Shown here piece by piece: positions 25,074 through 37,946 of a DNA stretch of 64,000 nt. Location of the stretch: contig HG738137.1 of NCBI GenBank assembly GCA_000499405.2, positions 23,048,546 to 23,112,545 of the forward strand, written 5' to 3'. The position numbers and the translations under genes are program-made. Each line of letters opens with the position of its first letter. Within the stretch, counting starts at the first letter, position 1. Under the pieces are notes generated by a model. It searched no databases. It was not told where the DNA came from and saw nothing but the letters and a program-made list of their open reading frames with translations. The stretch comes from Onchocerca volvulus. Its lineage: Eukaryota > Nematoda > Chromadorea > Rhabditida > Onchocercidae.

Positions 25074-27297
25074 CCATAATGACTACTTTCATTCTACCAA
25101 ATTTCTCAGCTTTTTTGTCATTGCCAACTTTTTTTGGTATTGTGTCAAGACATAATAGAAATGCTGTGGTATATAATTAGACCATTAAAAGAAAATAAAC
25201 ATTTCCTGCTGAGAATTCCGAATATTCTGATATAATCAGTAGAAAATTTCTGATCGTAAATAATATACGAAGCATTTGACTTTTTTAGTCTTAAAAATTT
25301 CGCAATTATTTCTCCTTCTCTCTTTAATCTATCTATTAACTATTCAGTTAACGACTATTTCTTCCATTTTCACCAAGAAATTGATTCTCTAAAACCTCTT
25401 TAATCTTTTTTTAAATTTGTTTTTCTCATGCCATGAAACTTTTATTTGGAAGAATTATGAGCTATGAAAGAATGTGAGACAAAGAAATTGAAATTAAACC
25501 CTGTATGTATTATATTTCCATTTTTTTTTTGTGGTAGAAAACTATTTTTTCAAACTTTTCATCAAAAGGAATAACAATTTTACAAGTATTCATGTAATTT
25601 TGAATTTTGTATTATTTCTTTGCAAGTCATCTCTGTGTGATATTATTAAAAGTAATAAAATAAACAAAATTTGTGGTAGGAAAAAATAAACAAATTTTGT
25701 GATAAAAAGATTATAGTGCTTGCGAAAACATTGTCAGTTAGCGAAAACTCAATAGCTTCTGTTCTTAACTAATAATCGAAGCTAGGCAACATCAAAGTAA
25801 ACAAAATGGAAGTACAAAGGACAAATCAATTTCAACAGTTTTCAGTTGCTTTCAATTTTCTACCAAGAATTTCTTTTGAATTAAAATTTGTGTGTAGTAT
25901 GCTGATTGCATAATATTCAATACGAATATTATTTATTTGCTCATATAACTTAACGAAATTAAATTAATCGGATTTCATTACTTTTTTTTAATATCTCAAA
26001 AATATTAAGCAATAATCGAGACAGCATTTGAAACTTGAAAATAACATAGAAATTAATGTTGATCTTTGATGTATTAATAAGTCATTTATGTGGTTATTTC
26101 TTGTCAACATAGAGTCCGTGGGTTAAATCATAGTATCCACTTACTTATAGGGCCCTTAAACATCTAAGCTGCATTTTTATATTTCCATTACTTTTTTTTA
26201 ATAAGTATAATTTGGTTAATAACAAAACTTAATTAACCAAGTCTTAGTTAATTTATTTGCGTTTAAATGAGTCTTTTCTTGTACACGCAAATCTCAATCT
26301 AAAGTAAATTTATTATAAGGATTCTCACTAATGAATATATAGGAATGGCGTTAATCTTTTCAAGAAAAACAGTCTAAGCAGTGAGTGATAAGTCATTTTG
26401 AATTTCGTTGCATCTCAAGTTTTGCAATGAATCGATACATATTTACATTAATATGCTACGACACGACGAGAACAGTTCTTGGAAATTTGCATCCCACAAT
26501 AACGACATAATATTTCAAGCATTAATTTCATAATTATCTCAATTATTCCAGGTATTAACTCAGATTTTGAATTTTAAATCTGTGATAAATTACTCAGGCT
26601 GAAAATAAATGCTGTATGAAAGTTATATTCGGAAGCCATGTGATAAATGGATTACTATTATTACTTCTATTGTATTAAGTTTCAAATAATTCACGCACGC
26701 TATCATTATATTTTTTGTAACTATGTCACATTTACAAAAAAATATTAAAAATCAATCATTCGCTTCAAGAAATATTTGACCTCTCTCGTATGAATCCCAA
26801 TATTTAATATTTATCTTCAAATATACCAAAGTAGCTCTTTATCAAAAATAAGCACTGAATGCATGAAAAAAATCACTGCCAAACTAGTTTTCATCAAATA
26901 TTAATTCATTTAAGTATTCTTATCAATAATGCAAAAATAAAATGAGTCGAAAAAAAAGATTTAACTTTCGCTTGAAATAATAGCGGCATGCATCAATTAT
27001 AATTTTGCTAATTACATTTACATGTGTCAATTGCAATTTTATTATTAGCATTCGAATTTTTTTTCTTCCATTATATCGCTATTCATTTATTTCATTTGAT
27101 ACAAGCAAAATTTTTACTGTTTTAATAAAGATAATTCTGCATGATATATTCACTCTGTCTTCACACATTTCCATAGTTAATCTTTCCAATAGTCGAATTC
27201 TTTCCTTAGGTTTAAATCAGGAAATTTTATTATAAAATTAACTCCTCTAGTAGTCAGTATCGTATAGTTGACTCCTTCAGTAGCTGAAAAAAAAAAT

Positions 27298-27342
27298 CTT
27301 TAATAAATTAGAAAAATCAAGGGTTTTTCTAATTTATTAAAG
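27298..27342. repeat. Perfect 19-bp inverted repeat
   Basis: CTTTAATAAATTAGAAAAA is followed by a 7-base loop (TCAAGGG) and its exact reverse complement. The stem is AT-rich and lies 67 bp upstream of the small ORF at 27409. Confidence 0.85.
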
Positions 27343-27408
27343 TTAAATCTGTTAGAAATTTTACATGTATATATATATATGGCGTAACAAAAACCGGTTC
27401 ATTGTTGC

Positions 27409-27525
27409 ATGGAAAGGGCGGAAATAGAGCGTAAATACTGGGACCTAAAATTTCGTGAATTATATCGTGAACTTAAACATGGTGAAGCTAGCGGAAACTC
27501 TGATGCAGATCCGAAGCGATTCTGA
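27409..27525 (+). CDS. Isolated 38-aa ORF, coding-like composition
   Basis: From ATG 27409 to TGA 27525 the sequence has clearly higher GC than its flanks and an amphipathic, charged product (MERAEIERKYWDLKFREL, then KHGEASGNSDADPKRF) typical of the end of a coiled-coil protein. AATAAA follows almost directly (27528). No upstream acceptor opens this frame, so it is either a free-standing small gene, the terminal exon of a gene whose other exons I cannot see, or a retrocopied 3' end. I do not recognise the family. Confidence 0.35.
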   Translation: MERAEIERKYWDLKFRELYRELKHGEASGNSDADPKRF

Positions 27526-30151
27526 CGAATAAATCGATCGTCTCACTAAAGGGACGAAAGATTTTATCTATTAGTCGTCTGGAATTTTTTTGAAGAATCT
27601 TTTGATATTGTATTATTTGCTGTTTTAACGATTGCATCATTTTTTTAAAAAATATTTTTAAAGAGCAAAATACACTCCGCGATTTGAAAAATTAGCTTAA
27701 AAATAAAATTGATTATTTTCAAACTAGCTTCTTTAGCAGGTCAGTTCTTCTTTCACATCTGCTTATCTCTGAACTTATCAACTTGCCAGTTTATATATAA
27801 CTTTAGCAGTACAACATATTCGCCTTTATCTATTTTCCTCTAGCATTGATATTATATTTATATTTATGCCAATCCACTTATCTATTTTTTGAATTATCAT
27901 GCTTTTTGCTAAATTGTGTTATATTTTAATTGATATTTGAAATGATTACGTCTTGAGGATTAAATTGATCTAAAAATGTAAAATTTTAAACAATAAAACA
28001 TATATTGAAGTTCTAAGACTTAGAAATAAATATGCGATGCAGAATTACGGTAATAACTATAAAATTGAGGTAAACAAAAATAAAACGAATAAAAATAGTC
28101 CGTGCACTACAATTAGTTTTATGAAAGCAGTTCATAAGAGAAGAAAGTAATAAGCTGTCGATTCTCTTTCACGTTTTCTAATTAAGTTTTCGATACTTTA
28201 TCATGGAATATTTATAAAGTCAATTTATTTATTTTTAACTTCATCTTTCTCTTCCATTTTCTTTTTCTGCGTTTAAATAAGAATTAAGCATGAATCATTG
28301 ATCTTATATATATCATCTTATGTTCCGATAGACATATATTGGTACATCTATCTGGAAGTTGTAAAGCAAGTTTAAAAGCCTTACAAAACTAGATAGTGCA
28401 AGTCATCTTGAAATTGGGAAGAAAAAAATTGTGAAAAACATTTTGTAAAATATATTGTGAAACATATTAACTAATGAAGCTAATTCTTTCAATCAGAGTC
28501 GTTTTTTTTTTTTTTTTTCGCGAAAAAACTTTACGGAAATATTATCAACAGAAGTATAACTTTCTGATGAATAAGTATTCTGATGAGTGAAGTTTTTATC
28601 TTCTAGTTTCAAATTAATAAGTTTCTTTTAAAAGTCGCTTACTGAGAATAAGTTATCTCGAACAACAACCAACGATACAACTGTTAAGCAGGCAAAAGTG
28701 GAAGGCATAAACTTTATGTTAGCATCGATCATTTGCAAAAAAACCATCCTTTTGTTTCCGTTTTTCCCAAAATAACATTGTTTGTAATTTATAACATTAT
28801 GTGATTTTGTTTTTTGATGATGCTTACATACAGATTTCTTCATCTGCTTCGAAATTATGATTCTCATTCATTTTATACGTGAATTTTGACATCAAAAGCA
28901 AAATTAAGTCTACGAAACGCTGAATCTATGAAGTCTTATCTTTTCTTCAAATTTCCTTGATGATTATTGTGGGCTTGAATTTCCATCTCTGAGATATAGC
29001 GGGAAAACGGTAAATTGGATGAAGAAATAGCAATGAATCATTTTAAATTATAAATCATTTCGAAATATTGCTTTAAAAATATGTTTTAAAAAAATAGACA
29101 TACTTTATCGGATTGGTAGCAATGAGAGCAAAACGTTGTTAATTTTCGGTTATTTGGCATATTTTGATTTGAAATAATATTTAATTGAAAGTTTGCTCAT
29201 TTAAGAGAAAAAATTTAAATTTAATGAAATTGGCAGAAACACTTTTGTGGAATAGAAAATAAACTGTTGTGAAATGAACAAAATTCGATTAGCATGACTG
29301 AAGTAATTCTAGCCTGATTTAGCAGTGATAATAGGATCATTCTGAATCAAGCGATCTTCTTGAAATTGAACGGTTTTCTGATGATTCATTTATTTTGGAC
29401 TAAAATTTAATTTAACATCGTTTTAATTATAGTTCCAAAGTAAGCTTGGTTAAACTAATAAATTTTGCGGTGTCTTTATGAGTCTTATTTTTAAAGAACT
29501 TCAAATTTTAATTATGAAATGAGTGAAATAATCTTGAAATCTTAGATTTTATGCTTTATCAGCAATACTAATTTGTTAAACTCGGCCTCAAAACATCTAC
29601 CATTTCGATTTACGACAAAAAGCACAAAACTGTCGAAAATTTATTTATATTTGAAATATGCTATTTTAATTTTAACTCCCATAAGATAGAGTGGAAAATT
29701 AATTTCAATTCGCTAATTTTCTGACAGCAAAAACTCTAGCTGGCTATGAAAAAAATAAGTGAACAAGGCAAAGCTGTGATTTTCTTCTTTCCTTCAGAGT
29801 TCGCAAATCTGTTTTGTGATTTATAATTTTACTTCTTTTTTTTGAACAAAACTTTCTGTTCATTGGAAATAATCTAAATTAGATTCGGAAGAAACCATCA
29901 TCTTATCGCATTTTAAATCGAAAATTAAACTTTTATCCTATGATTTTTCTTTAAATCACGTTAAAATTTATCATTTTAACACATTTTCAGCATTTCTTTT
30001 TTGATGTGCATATGAATTGCAATAATTTTAGCGAGAAATTTGGTATAATCTATCTATAAATCTGCTTATTTTTGTATGCTATAGTTAATTTAACAAATTA
30101 TTTCGCTTCAAAGATTACTAAAAAATTTGAATATTGGAAAGCAAGCATTGA

Positions 30152-31873
30152 ATGGGTACAAGCAACAGTAAAGAAGATAGGGAAAAGGAACGGAAGAAAA
30201 TAAGCCACAAAATTTCGAAAGAAGAATTAATGGAATTGGAAAGCAAAACATATTGTTAGTTGAATTTTTTTTGCTAATTTATTTGTTGGAAATTTAAGAT
30301 TAATTTTAATATTTTCATTTAATTATGCTGAATAATAAAAATTTAATTTTTTAATTGCATTATTTGATATATACCTCATTACTCAGTAATATTAATGAGC
30401 AATGAAAAAACGGTAAAATATAAATATAAAGCTTCTTTCGCATCGTTATTTCGTTTGTTAAAAATATGTGGTAGAAATTCTCAAGTAAATATTCGGCTAA
30501 TAAAGAGTCTTATGATTCGTTTTTGGAAGTTTTGTACAAATTTCATTTGAGTATGGAATGATTATATCAGATTACAGTTACGAAGAAGGAATTACGGAAG
30601 TGGCACAAGGATTTCATGAAAGATTATCCTTCTGGAGAAATGAAATTGGAAGGATTCCAAAATATTTATAAGCAATTCTTTCCAGAAGGCGATTCTACAA
30701 AATTTGCCACATTTGTGTTCAATGTTTTTGACAGTAATACGGTTAGTTTTTGCATCAATTGCTATATATAATTAGAATTTTTGATAATTTTTAGATGGCA
30801 TCACTTTATCATTATCACTCATTTATCCGCCAGTAAAACAATAAAAAGTAATTGTTTTTCATGCTAATTTGTCGATTTTCTTTAACAGACAATTTTTAGG
30901 AAAAGAACTTCTAAAAACTTATGACGACTTTTTAGAAAGACAACTTGTGAATTGGTGGAATAGCAAACAATGAGAAATTGTGTTAAAATTTGAAATTTAT
31001 GGCATAGTAAAACTTTCTGATGAATACTAAAATGCAAAACTACAACTCAATTTCCAAACAAAAGAAGTTTATTAAGTAAATTCAATCTTAATTAAGTCAC
31101 TCTTCATAAATGAGCGAAAATCAATTCAGGATGGCTCCATATCATTTCACGAATTCATTACAGCATTATCAATCACATCACGTGGTACAATAGATGAAAA
31201 GTTGGATTGTAAGCTTCATTTCCTCTAAATTTCCTGAAGGCTATCATTAATTTTTAAAATATTTAAGAAAGATTTAAAACAATTCCGATAACTCGTAAAG
31301 TTCTGTTGATAAGATAACTTCAATCAGCTATTTAATTTAGGGGCTTTTTCATTATATGATGTGGATAAAGATGGCTATATAACGAAGAAAGAAATGGCAG
31401 AAATTGTTGGAGCAATTCATGCAATGATCGGTAATACCATTGATTTACCCACGGATGAGGATACTCCTGAAAAACGAGTCGCCAAAATCTTCTCCAATAT
31501 GGATCGTGTTTGTTCATTTCATCTTTTCACTTTTTACGAACTCTTAATTAAATTAATTCGAATTGCACTTGTCTATCTGGTGAGATTTTCGAGTGTTAAT
31601 CAATTTTATTTTATTTTCAATGAAATTTGTTGAAATTTGAGGGACGAACTTGGAATAGATGTTTACCCGAGATAAAACAACAAAAACTTGGCAACAGTTC
31701 GAAAATGATAAAAACATCTTCTCTAAAGTTCGAAATTTTTTGTTACTCGCTATAATAAGGTAGAAAATTTTCAGAATCTTGATGGTAAATTAACACTTGA
31801 AGAATTCAAAAACGGTTCTAAAAATGATCCAAGCATTGTACAAGCTCTTACAGCAGATCTTCATGGAAAGTGA
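30152..31873 (+). CDS. Neuronal calcium sensor (NCS/frequenin-like) EF-hand protein
   Basis: Exons 30152-30254, 30578-30741, 31130-31208, 31341-31507 and 31775-31873 give 203 aa. The start MGTSNSK fits an N-myristoylation site (Gly2), as in the NCS family, which uses a calcium-myristoyl switch to regulate targets at membranes. EF1 is degenerate ([12 protein letters not shown]), as usual for the family. EF2 (D86-E97, [12 protein letters not shown]), EF3 (D122-E133, [12 protein letters not shown]) and EF4 (D170-E181, [12 protein letters not shown]) keep the calcium ligands. Family marks include [23 protein letters not shown] and SRGTIDEKL. It is about 13 residues longer than usual because of a charged insert after Gly2 (residues about 8-24). 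Introns split EF2 after T89 and EF4 after R171. The exact orthologue within the NCS family is not certain. Confidence 0.95.
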
Positions 31874-33007
31874 TAATCATATTTATGTTAAATGTATTAT
31901 TTACATATTTGCAATAATTTATTTTATAATTTTTATTTTATTTATTAAAAGTATGAAAATTAATATCATTGATATCAATTAATATATCAAAGTGATGAAT
32001 ATAAAATCCTAATCTTAATGATCTAATTTGAACTTCTCTTAAAAGTACGGAATTAAATTCAATTTCATTTGCTATCATTCAAGATTATTGTTAACAAGCA
32101 TTTGATTGCAAAAACAAATACTGATCTTTGGCTTATTACGAAAAAGGAAATTGTAAAAGGATTCAGAAGATTAAACATTAAGCTTCGATTGATAAAATCT
32201 CTTCCAATTGATAAAATCTTCAATGTCTTCTTTTTCCAATCAAATATCTTGAAATTACACTTTATTGAAATGGAATGTCAAATTTATTATCAATAAAATC
32301 AAACATTAAAGTTTCGTGCAACATATATTAATTACAAACAAATATTAAATACTAAACCTATGCAAAAATCATGTTGAATGTAAAAGATACCTAAAAGATA
32401 CAGTTGTATGGCAAAGGCATCAATTTTGAGATATTTGAATTTCTAAGAAAACTTCGCATGACTACTGAAAATTCAGATTTAGATTTGAAAAATTTTCATA
32501 AAAACGTAAAACTCAAATTCCAAGGAAGATTTTCCAACAGCATTTTAAAACTCAACTTCGTCTCAAACAGATGTATCCATCTAGTATTTTCAAACTTCGC
32601 GTCATCAGTTTATCTCTGAAAATGCACATGTGATTTTCAGTTGTTGTCCAAATTTATTCACTGAAATATGAAATCGAATGAAGAAGATCAACACCATAGT
32701 CGATGAGACGATAATTTTCGTCGTGAACCACTTCTGTGCTTCGGTAAATTTAATACCATTCAATTAATTTGCATAATTAATTTGGTCCATGAAAATAGTT
32801 GGGAGTCGGTGGGGTTGTTTGTGGAGGTTATTATGCTCGTAGGATTTATCATTTCATGTATTATCATCTGATTCCGTATTTTCACGATTATCACTTTGGC
32901 TGATAGCGACGAGCAAACAAGAAAATGGTAGTTTGACATTTTTCAAATATATTGATATTAGTTATGCAAATAGATATACTATGAACTTCATGTTTTCTAA
33001 CTTGTTT
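31874..33007. other. Intergenic, no gene seen
   Basis: About 1.1 kb between the calcium sensor and CBP20 genes. Open frames here start with non-ATG codons and lack splice support. The spacing is too large for a typical nematode operon. Confidence 0.6.
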
Positions 33008-33050
33008 CAGTCGCAAGTTCTCTCAACATTTCGATGTGTATTTCATTTAG
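33008..33050 (+). promoter_or_regulatory. Two candidate trans-splice acceptors for CBP20
   Basis: CTTGTTTCAG ends at 33010 and TTTCATTTAG ends at 33050. The CBP20 ATG is at 33058, so either could receive a spliced leader. The second leaves a 7-base leader. Confidence 0.45.
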
Positions 33051-33057
33051 TAAATAA

Positions 33058-34892
33058 ATGAGTGGCGTAGTTAATTTTCGAGCTAAAGATGATGCCTCAG
33101 TATTAGGCCCTTATCGCGATCAACGATTCAAGGTCAGTTCCTATCTCCATCAAATCTTCATCGCCTTGTATCATTGATTTATTTCGAAAAGTCTTTCACC
33201 TCTCTTTTCTTTTCTATGAAAAATATATTTTTTTGTATATTTTCTTAAGAAAGATCAAGAAAATGAGTGGTAATCCTTCTGTTTTGAGAAGGATTACCAC
33301 GCATTACCCTTATAATCCGGTAATTCATTATCACTTATAGTTCGGAAATTGTCATGGCTTGTCAGAAAAAAAAATTTTTTTTTTCGATAGGTCATGGCAA
33401 TTTAGCATTGTGCGGAACAAAAAAGCTTTTATTTTTTAGAGTGGAAAATCTGTTTGAAGCAGTGTAATCTTGAGCAGTTTTTCTCAGTGATCTAAGCCCT
33501 GAAAAATTGCGTAATATGTCATCTTCAGATGTTTTTAATATTTTTTTTTTTTGTTGATCTTTTTATTATGTAATATTTCCAAGAGGAAGGTTTCGTACGA
33601 AATGATAATACTATTCGGTTTTACTGCTGCTTTAACTAACTTTATCAGAATCATCGGGATTTTGTCTAGTTTTTTTTGGATAAATTTGAAGACTGTATCT
33701 TGATAGATTGTCTGTGATCATAAAATTCAACTATTAAATATGTATTTTAGGGTACGTTGCGTGAACAAGAAAAGCTTCTACTTACTTCGAAAACACTTTA
33801 TGTTGGGAACCTATCGTACTATACTACAGAGGAGCAGGTTATATGATTAATATATGATTATATTCGTTCCTCGAATGTCTATGATGTACAGTATCCACGA
33901 TCTTCTGCTCAACAAGTTTTCATGTGCTCGTTTTTTACAGACTTATGAACTATTCAGTCGAGCTGGTGATATCAAACGAATCATCATGGGTATCGATCGA
34001 TTCAAGAAGACACCATGTGGATTCTGTTTTGTTGAGTAAGTTGAATATTTTTTCCAGGAGATAAAGAATTGTTTTCCTCACTTTAATATGATATTGAAAA
34101 ATATCTAACTAATTTCAAATTAATTTTCGACAGAATTTCTTCATTGATAACTTTAAAGTTGCAAACCATAATTTGGACTAATTACTAATGACACCGGAAG
34201 CATTATGTTTTTAGAATAATTAGTAGTTCAATTTAAAAAATGACCAGCGGAACCATTTTGTTTAATTTGCATATACATTAGTTTATGCAGATACTATCTT
34301 CGAGAGGATGCAGAAGACGCAATGCGATGCATAAATGGAACCCGGTTAGATGACCGAATAATTCGTACAGATTGGGACGCTGGATTTGTGGAAGGTCGAC
34401 AGTATGGACGTGGTAAACATGGTGGGCAGGTGCTGAATATCTGTTTTTAATCTCAACTACATCGTAACAAAATGACAACACAACTTTTTATGGTCATGAA
34501 AAAAATTTTCTGTCAATGCTTCATGGAGGCAATAACTTTCTTAAATATTTCTATCATTTCTTATTGGTATTTCTTTTTGGCAGAACCGAGAAATCATATT
34601 TTGGAAATATTTACTTATATGAATAGAACTTATTAATTGTAGATATAATTTTTTATAGGTCCGAGATGAATACCGTAAAGATTATGATCCAGGCCGAGGA
34701 GGATGGAATAGAGTTATTGCAACAAGAAGTAAGTTTTGTTTTTTAAGGATTGTTTAAAGGATTGTTGCAAAATTTTTTTTTAAGATTCATAATTTCCAAA
34801 TTTTTTGTTTACTTCTCAAGAGTCATTTGAAACTACTTATATAAATATTACTATTTTTCAATTTTTATGTTGCAGATGCTGGACTGGAATAA
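33058..34892 (+). CDS. ncbp-2: Nuclear cap-binding protein subunit 2 (CBP20)
   Basis: Exons 33058-33132, 33751-33837, 33941-34035, 34291-34429, 34659-34728 and 34876-34892 join into 160 aa (human 156). The RRM has RNP2 [10 protein letters not shown] and RNP1 CGFCFVEY. Residues known to hold the m7G cap in the human protein are all present, shifted by one: Y19, Y42, F82, F84, R111, D113, W114, D115, R122 and R126. The C-terminal '[18 protein letters not shown]' tail, which folds over the cap, is also intact. With CBP80 it forms the nuclear cap-binding complex that acts in splicing, 3' processing and export of polymerase II transcripts. The last exon adds only a split codon plus AGLE. Intron 1 (618 bp) carries an inverted repeat. 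Confidence 0.98.
33262..33305. repeat. Inverted repeat in CBP20 intron 1
   Basis: GTGGTAATCCTTCT (33267-33280), a 6-base loop (GTTTTG) and its exact reverse complement (33287-33300). Beyond one mismatch the stem continues four more pairs (AATG/CATT), for 19 positions in total. It is more GC-rich than the surrounding intron, so it would form a stable hairpin in the pre-mRNA. Confidence 0.8.
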
Positions 34893-37653
34893 TTCTCGAA
34901 AAACAGGTTTAGTCAGAATGAAGATCGCCTAATGTATATTCATGGCTTGAAGCGTTTTTTCGTTATTTAATCAAAATTACAATTCTGTTGTTTTTGCTGT
35001 TGCATATCCCACGAAAAATTTAATATTAAAATATCATTTAACTTGTTAATGCAATCAATTATCTCATTAACAACTTCTGTATAATTTTTAGAAAGGCATT
35101 TTGAAAAGTGTGCTTTATGTCATATCTTAAATCATCTTTTATGTGCTTTACATACTTTAATTATATTTTTTGTGGCTGAATTATTATCAATCAATTTTCC
35201 TCAAAAACTTTGTTCATATTTTCAGATTACTGACAAACGATTGATGTTTTCTGAAAATTCCGATAAGGTTCTGAACTTTGTACAATTTTCATATTTAATA
35301 GATCGAAAAAATTAGGATACTATGTTATAAAAAATTTCCTGGAAAAATCAAGATATGTTTAAAACATCTATGCCATTGATACAGTAATATTGTTATTCGT
35401 TAATTCTGTAAAAAAATGGTTCAAAACAAAATTGCTACATTTTCTCGATAAAGGTTTGTAGTAATTTTTGTTCGCATTTTGATTCTTCGTTTTAAAAGCT
35501 GCTGATTCATATTAATTATGAAAAATATTATGGTATTTTCGATACTTCAGAACTGTCTTTTCAAGTCAGAAAATTCAACATCTTTCAGAAAAGGTAGTTT
35601 TTTTCCCTAATGTTCAACAAAGCCAATTTCATTTTCATCTACAGTTAGCATTTGTATTGCGTACCGGAAAGTTTTCTTCTCATTTTTAATCTTTCCATCG
35701 CCTGCGGATTTTTTGGCGATTATTGTTTTCTGAATCATGAATTTAATAAAAAGATTTCATTCTCTATTTCATTGTCGCGAAAAATAGTTTATACATTTTA
35801 GCCTTGAAATTAACTTGTTTTAAATTGTTTTTTCTTCGGAAAAAAAAAATTAAATTGAGGGACTCAGTTAAATGTTTCCTCTTTTAATTTCCAATTTTCT
35901 TTTTTTCTATTACAGTATATGTTGTACACTTGACTGACAAGGATGTTTCCATTTCACCTTTTTTCCACTTTTTCCTTATTATCGAAGTATAGATTATTGT
36001 GTAAGAAAATACAATGTATACTACTTTTTTTTCTTTTTTTAATAGAGAGATTACTTTATTGTAGTGGAACTGTTTAAGTTTCTTAAGTTTAATAGAGCTG
36101 AATATTTTCTAAAGTTTTGTCTTTGAAAGATTTCGCAAGCATATCTACCATCCATTTTGTAACGAATGTAAAATTTAAAATTGATGATTTTGAACGGAAA
36201 ATTTCATTTTATTTGTGAATTATTGATGTGATAGTATAGTTTTAGATCATCATCTGTGGGCAATTCTAAACAAATTTAGATTTTTTTATTTTGGTAATGA
36301 TCTCTTTTTATGTATAAACACAATTACATAACTAAAACTAGACTGGTACTAAACAGTACTAAACAGCAAAAAGCAATTCCACAAAATTTCACCATATGTG
36401 CACCTTTCGGAGAGAGAATATATGCCTGAAGTTCAGGAATGAATAATTAAAGAATCGAATTTTTCCCATGCCGAGTTCAACAATTTAGCTGTAAAATCTG
36501 GTTCTATTTACAAACTTTCACTGGAAAAATATAACAGATGTGTCTAAAGCGATGTGTGCACTCATTTATAAAACTTTTATCTAGCTCTAGTTTATGGTTT
36601 ATCAATTCATCCATCTATCTTTTTAACTTTTTCTCTTTTAAAATTGTTTCAGATAAATAGAAATAGAGAAATAACATAATATAATTATATTTTTCATCTA
36701 TCTTTTCAACTTAAAAAAAAAAATTATTTCAGATGAAATAGTAATAGAGAGAACATACATATGATCACAATTTTTTGAGTGCCCATTGATAAAATGTATT
36801 TTTAAATTCATGCTCAGTTTTATTAATTCAGTGGTTTTTGATTTTGATTTTTAAATGATAACGAAATGATGAGTGGCAAACATAATTGACATCAATTATA
36901 GCACGATGTTTTTCCCAATATTTGCAAACTTGATTTCATGTAATACTTAATTGTATAAGATTTCATGAAAAAAAATGTAGAATTCCAATTGATAAATTGT
37001 TTATTTAATCATTCTTCAAGTTATCAGAGAGCTTTCTAGCCTATTTAGCTATACATGTTTATTTTTCTTCGAGTTTCTTAGATTTATGTAATTCTGTAGA
37101 AGTAAGAAACATAATCTTTATGAGATTTTATCTGATCAATATTCTTTTGCAACATTCTTTGAAAATAACGATGACTAAGTATTAGGGAAAAGTTGGAATT
37201 TTTCTGAGAATTTGAAATATGTCTAGATTTTTCACATAATAATATATTGGCCAGCTAAAATCAGATAGTTAGAATCATTGATATTTAGATCAATTGATTT
37301 GGATATGACGGAAGTGTTTGGATATCGTTATGTGATTTTCATTCAAAAAATCTCCATACTTTCAATTACTATATAATTGTATCATATTATCATTTGATAT
37401 TCAAGATAATTATGGCAAATAATAATTGTTTTTCATCAGTTATTGACAATCAGTGTATACTTTAAATTTTGCTAATTCCATAGCAACCATCCTAGCGCTA
37501 ATTCTCACTTACTACACTTTCAAGCAAAGCAGAGGAAAAAGCAGCTGTAATGTAAGATTGTCAAATAAATTGAGTATTTTGTAGTTCATATTCATAGCTG
37601 TAATCTATTATTGAAGTAGTCGAAAAAATTATCAATCAAGAATGAGTATCTAC

Positions 37654-37881
37654 TCAATTGTTTCCAATGTTGGTTTTGAGTGAAGGTGTTTTATAAAATT
37701 TGTTATAGGAAACTTTGACTTTGTTGTATTTATCCAGATCTATACCATCAATTAAATATTCTGCTTTCCTTAATGTAATTCCCTTACTGTTCACAATCAT
37801 CAAGATACCTTCGGAATTAAACATATTTTTATCTATGTTTGCATGAATATTCATCGTAAAATTTCGAATATTGAATGGAAA
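37654..37881 (-). CDS. Orphan exon-like segment, unknown product
   Basis: On the minus strand an acceptor made of a 27-T run plus AG ends at 37882. The frame is then open for 75 codons from the first base (37881) to TGA at 37654, in phase 0. The composition is protein-like ([17 protein letters not shown] near the start, then [20 protein letters not shown]), with balanced Gly, Asp, Leu and Tyr rather than pure AT bias. It could be a last exon of a minus-strand gene whose other exons lie further right, a decayed exon, or chance helped by the T tract. An in-frame ATG at 37854 would give 66 aa. No family is recognised. Confidence 0.35.
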   Translation of the reverse strand, partial: FPFNIRNFTMNIHANIDKNMFNSEGILMIVNSKGITLRKAEYLIDGIDLDKYNKVKVSYNKFYKTPSLKTNIGNN

Positions 37882-37883
37882 CT

Positions 37884-37946
37884 AAAAAAAAAAAAAAAAA
37901 AAAAAAAAAATCGAAAAAAAAAAAAAAAAAAGAAAGAAAGAAAGAG
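37884..37946 (+). repeat. Poly(A)/GAAA tract
   Basis: A27, then TCG, A18 and three GAAA units. It is the longest homopolymer block in the window. On the minus strand it supplies the pyrimidine tract before the orphan exon. Confidence 0.95.

Larger units (their letters stand above)
20335..30151. other. 9.8-kb AT-rich gene desert
   Basis: No gene could be assembled. The region contains the 32-bp tandem repeat (22972-23150), a diverged 110-bp duplication (24873-25073), a perfect 19-bp inverted repeat (27298-27342) and a small isolated ORF (27409-27525), all listed separately. The rest is low-complexity A/T-rich sequence with homopolymer runs, for example T18 near 28502 and A18 near 24171. Confidence 0.6.

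Noticed and set aside
28628..28867. 79-codon minus-strand frame with a signal-peptide-like stretch and a GTAAGC donor
   Set aside because: No downstream exon could be joined to it, so it remains a chance-level candidate.
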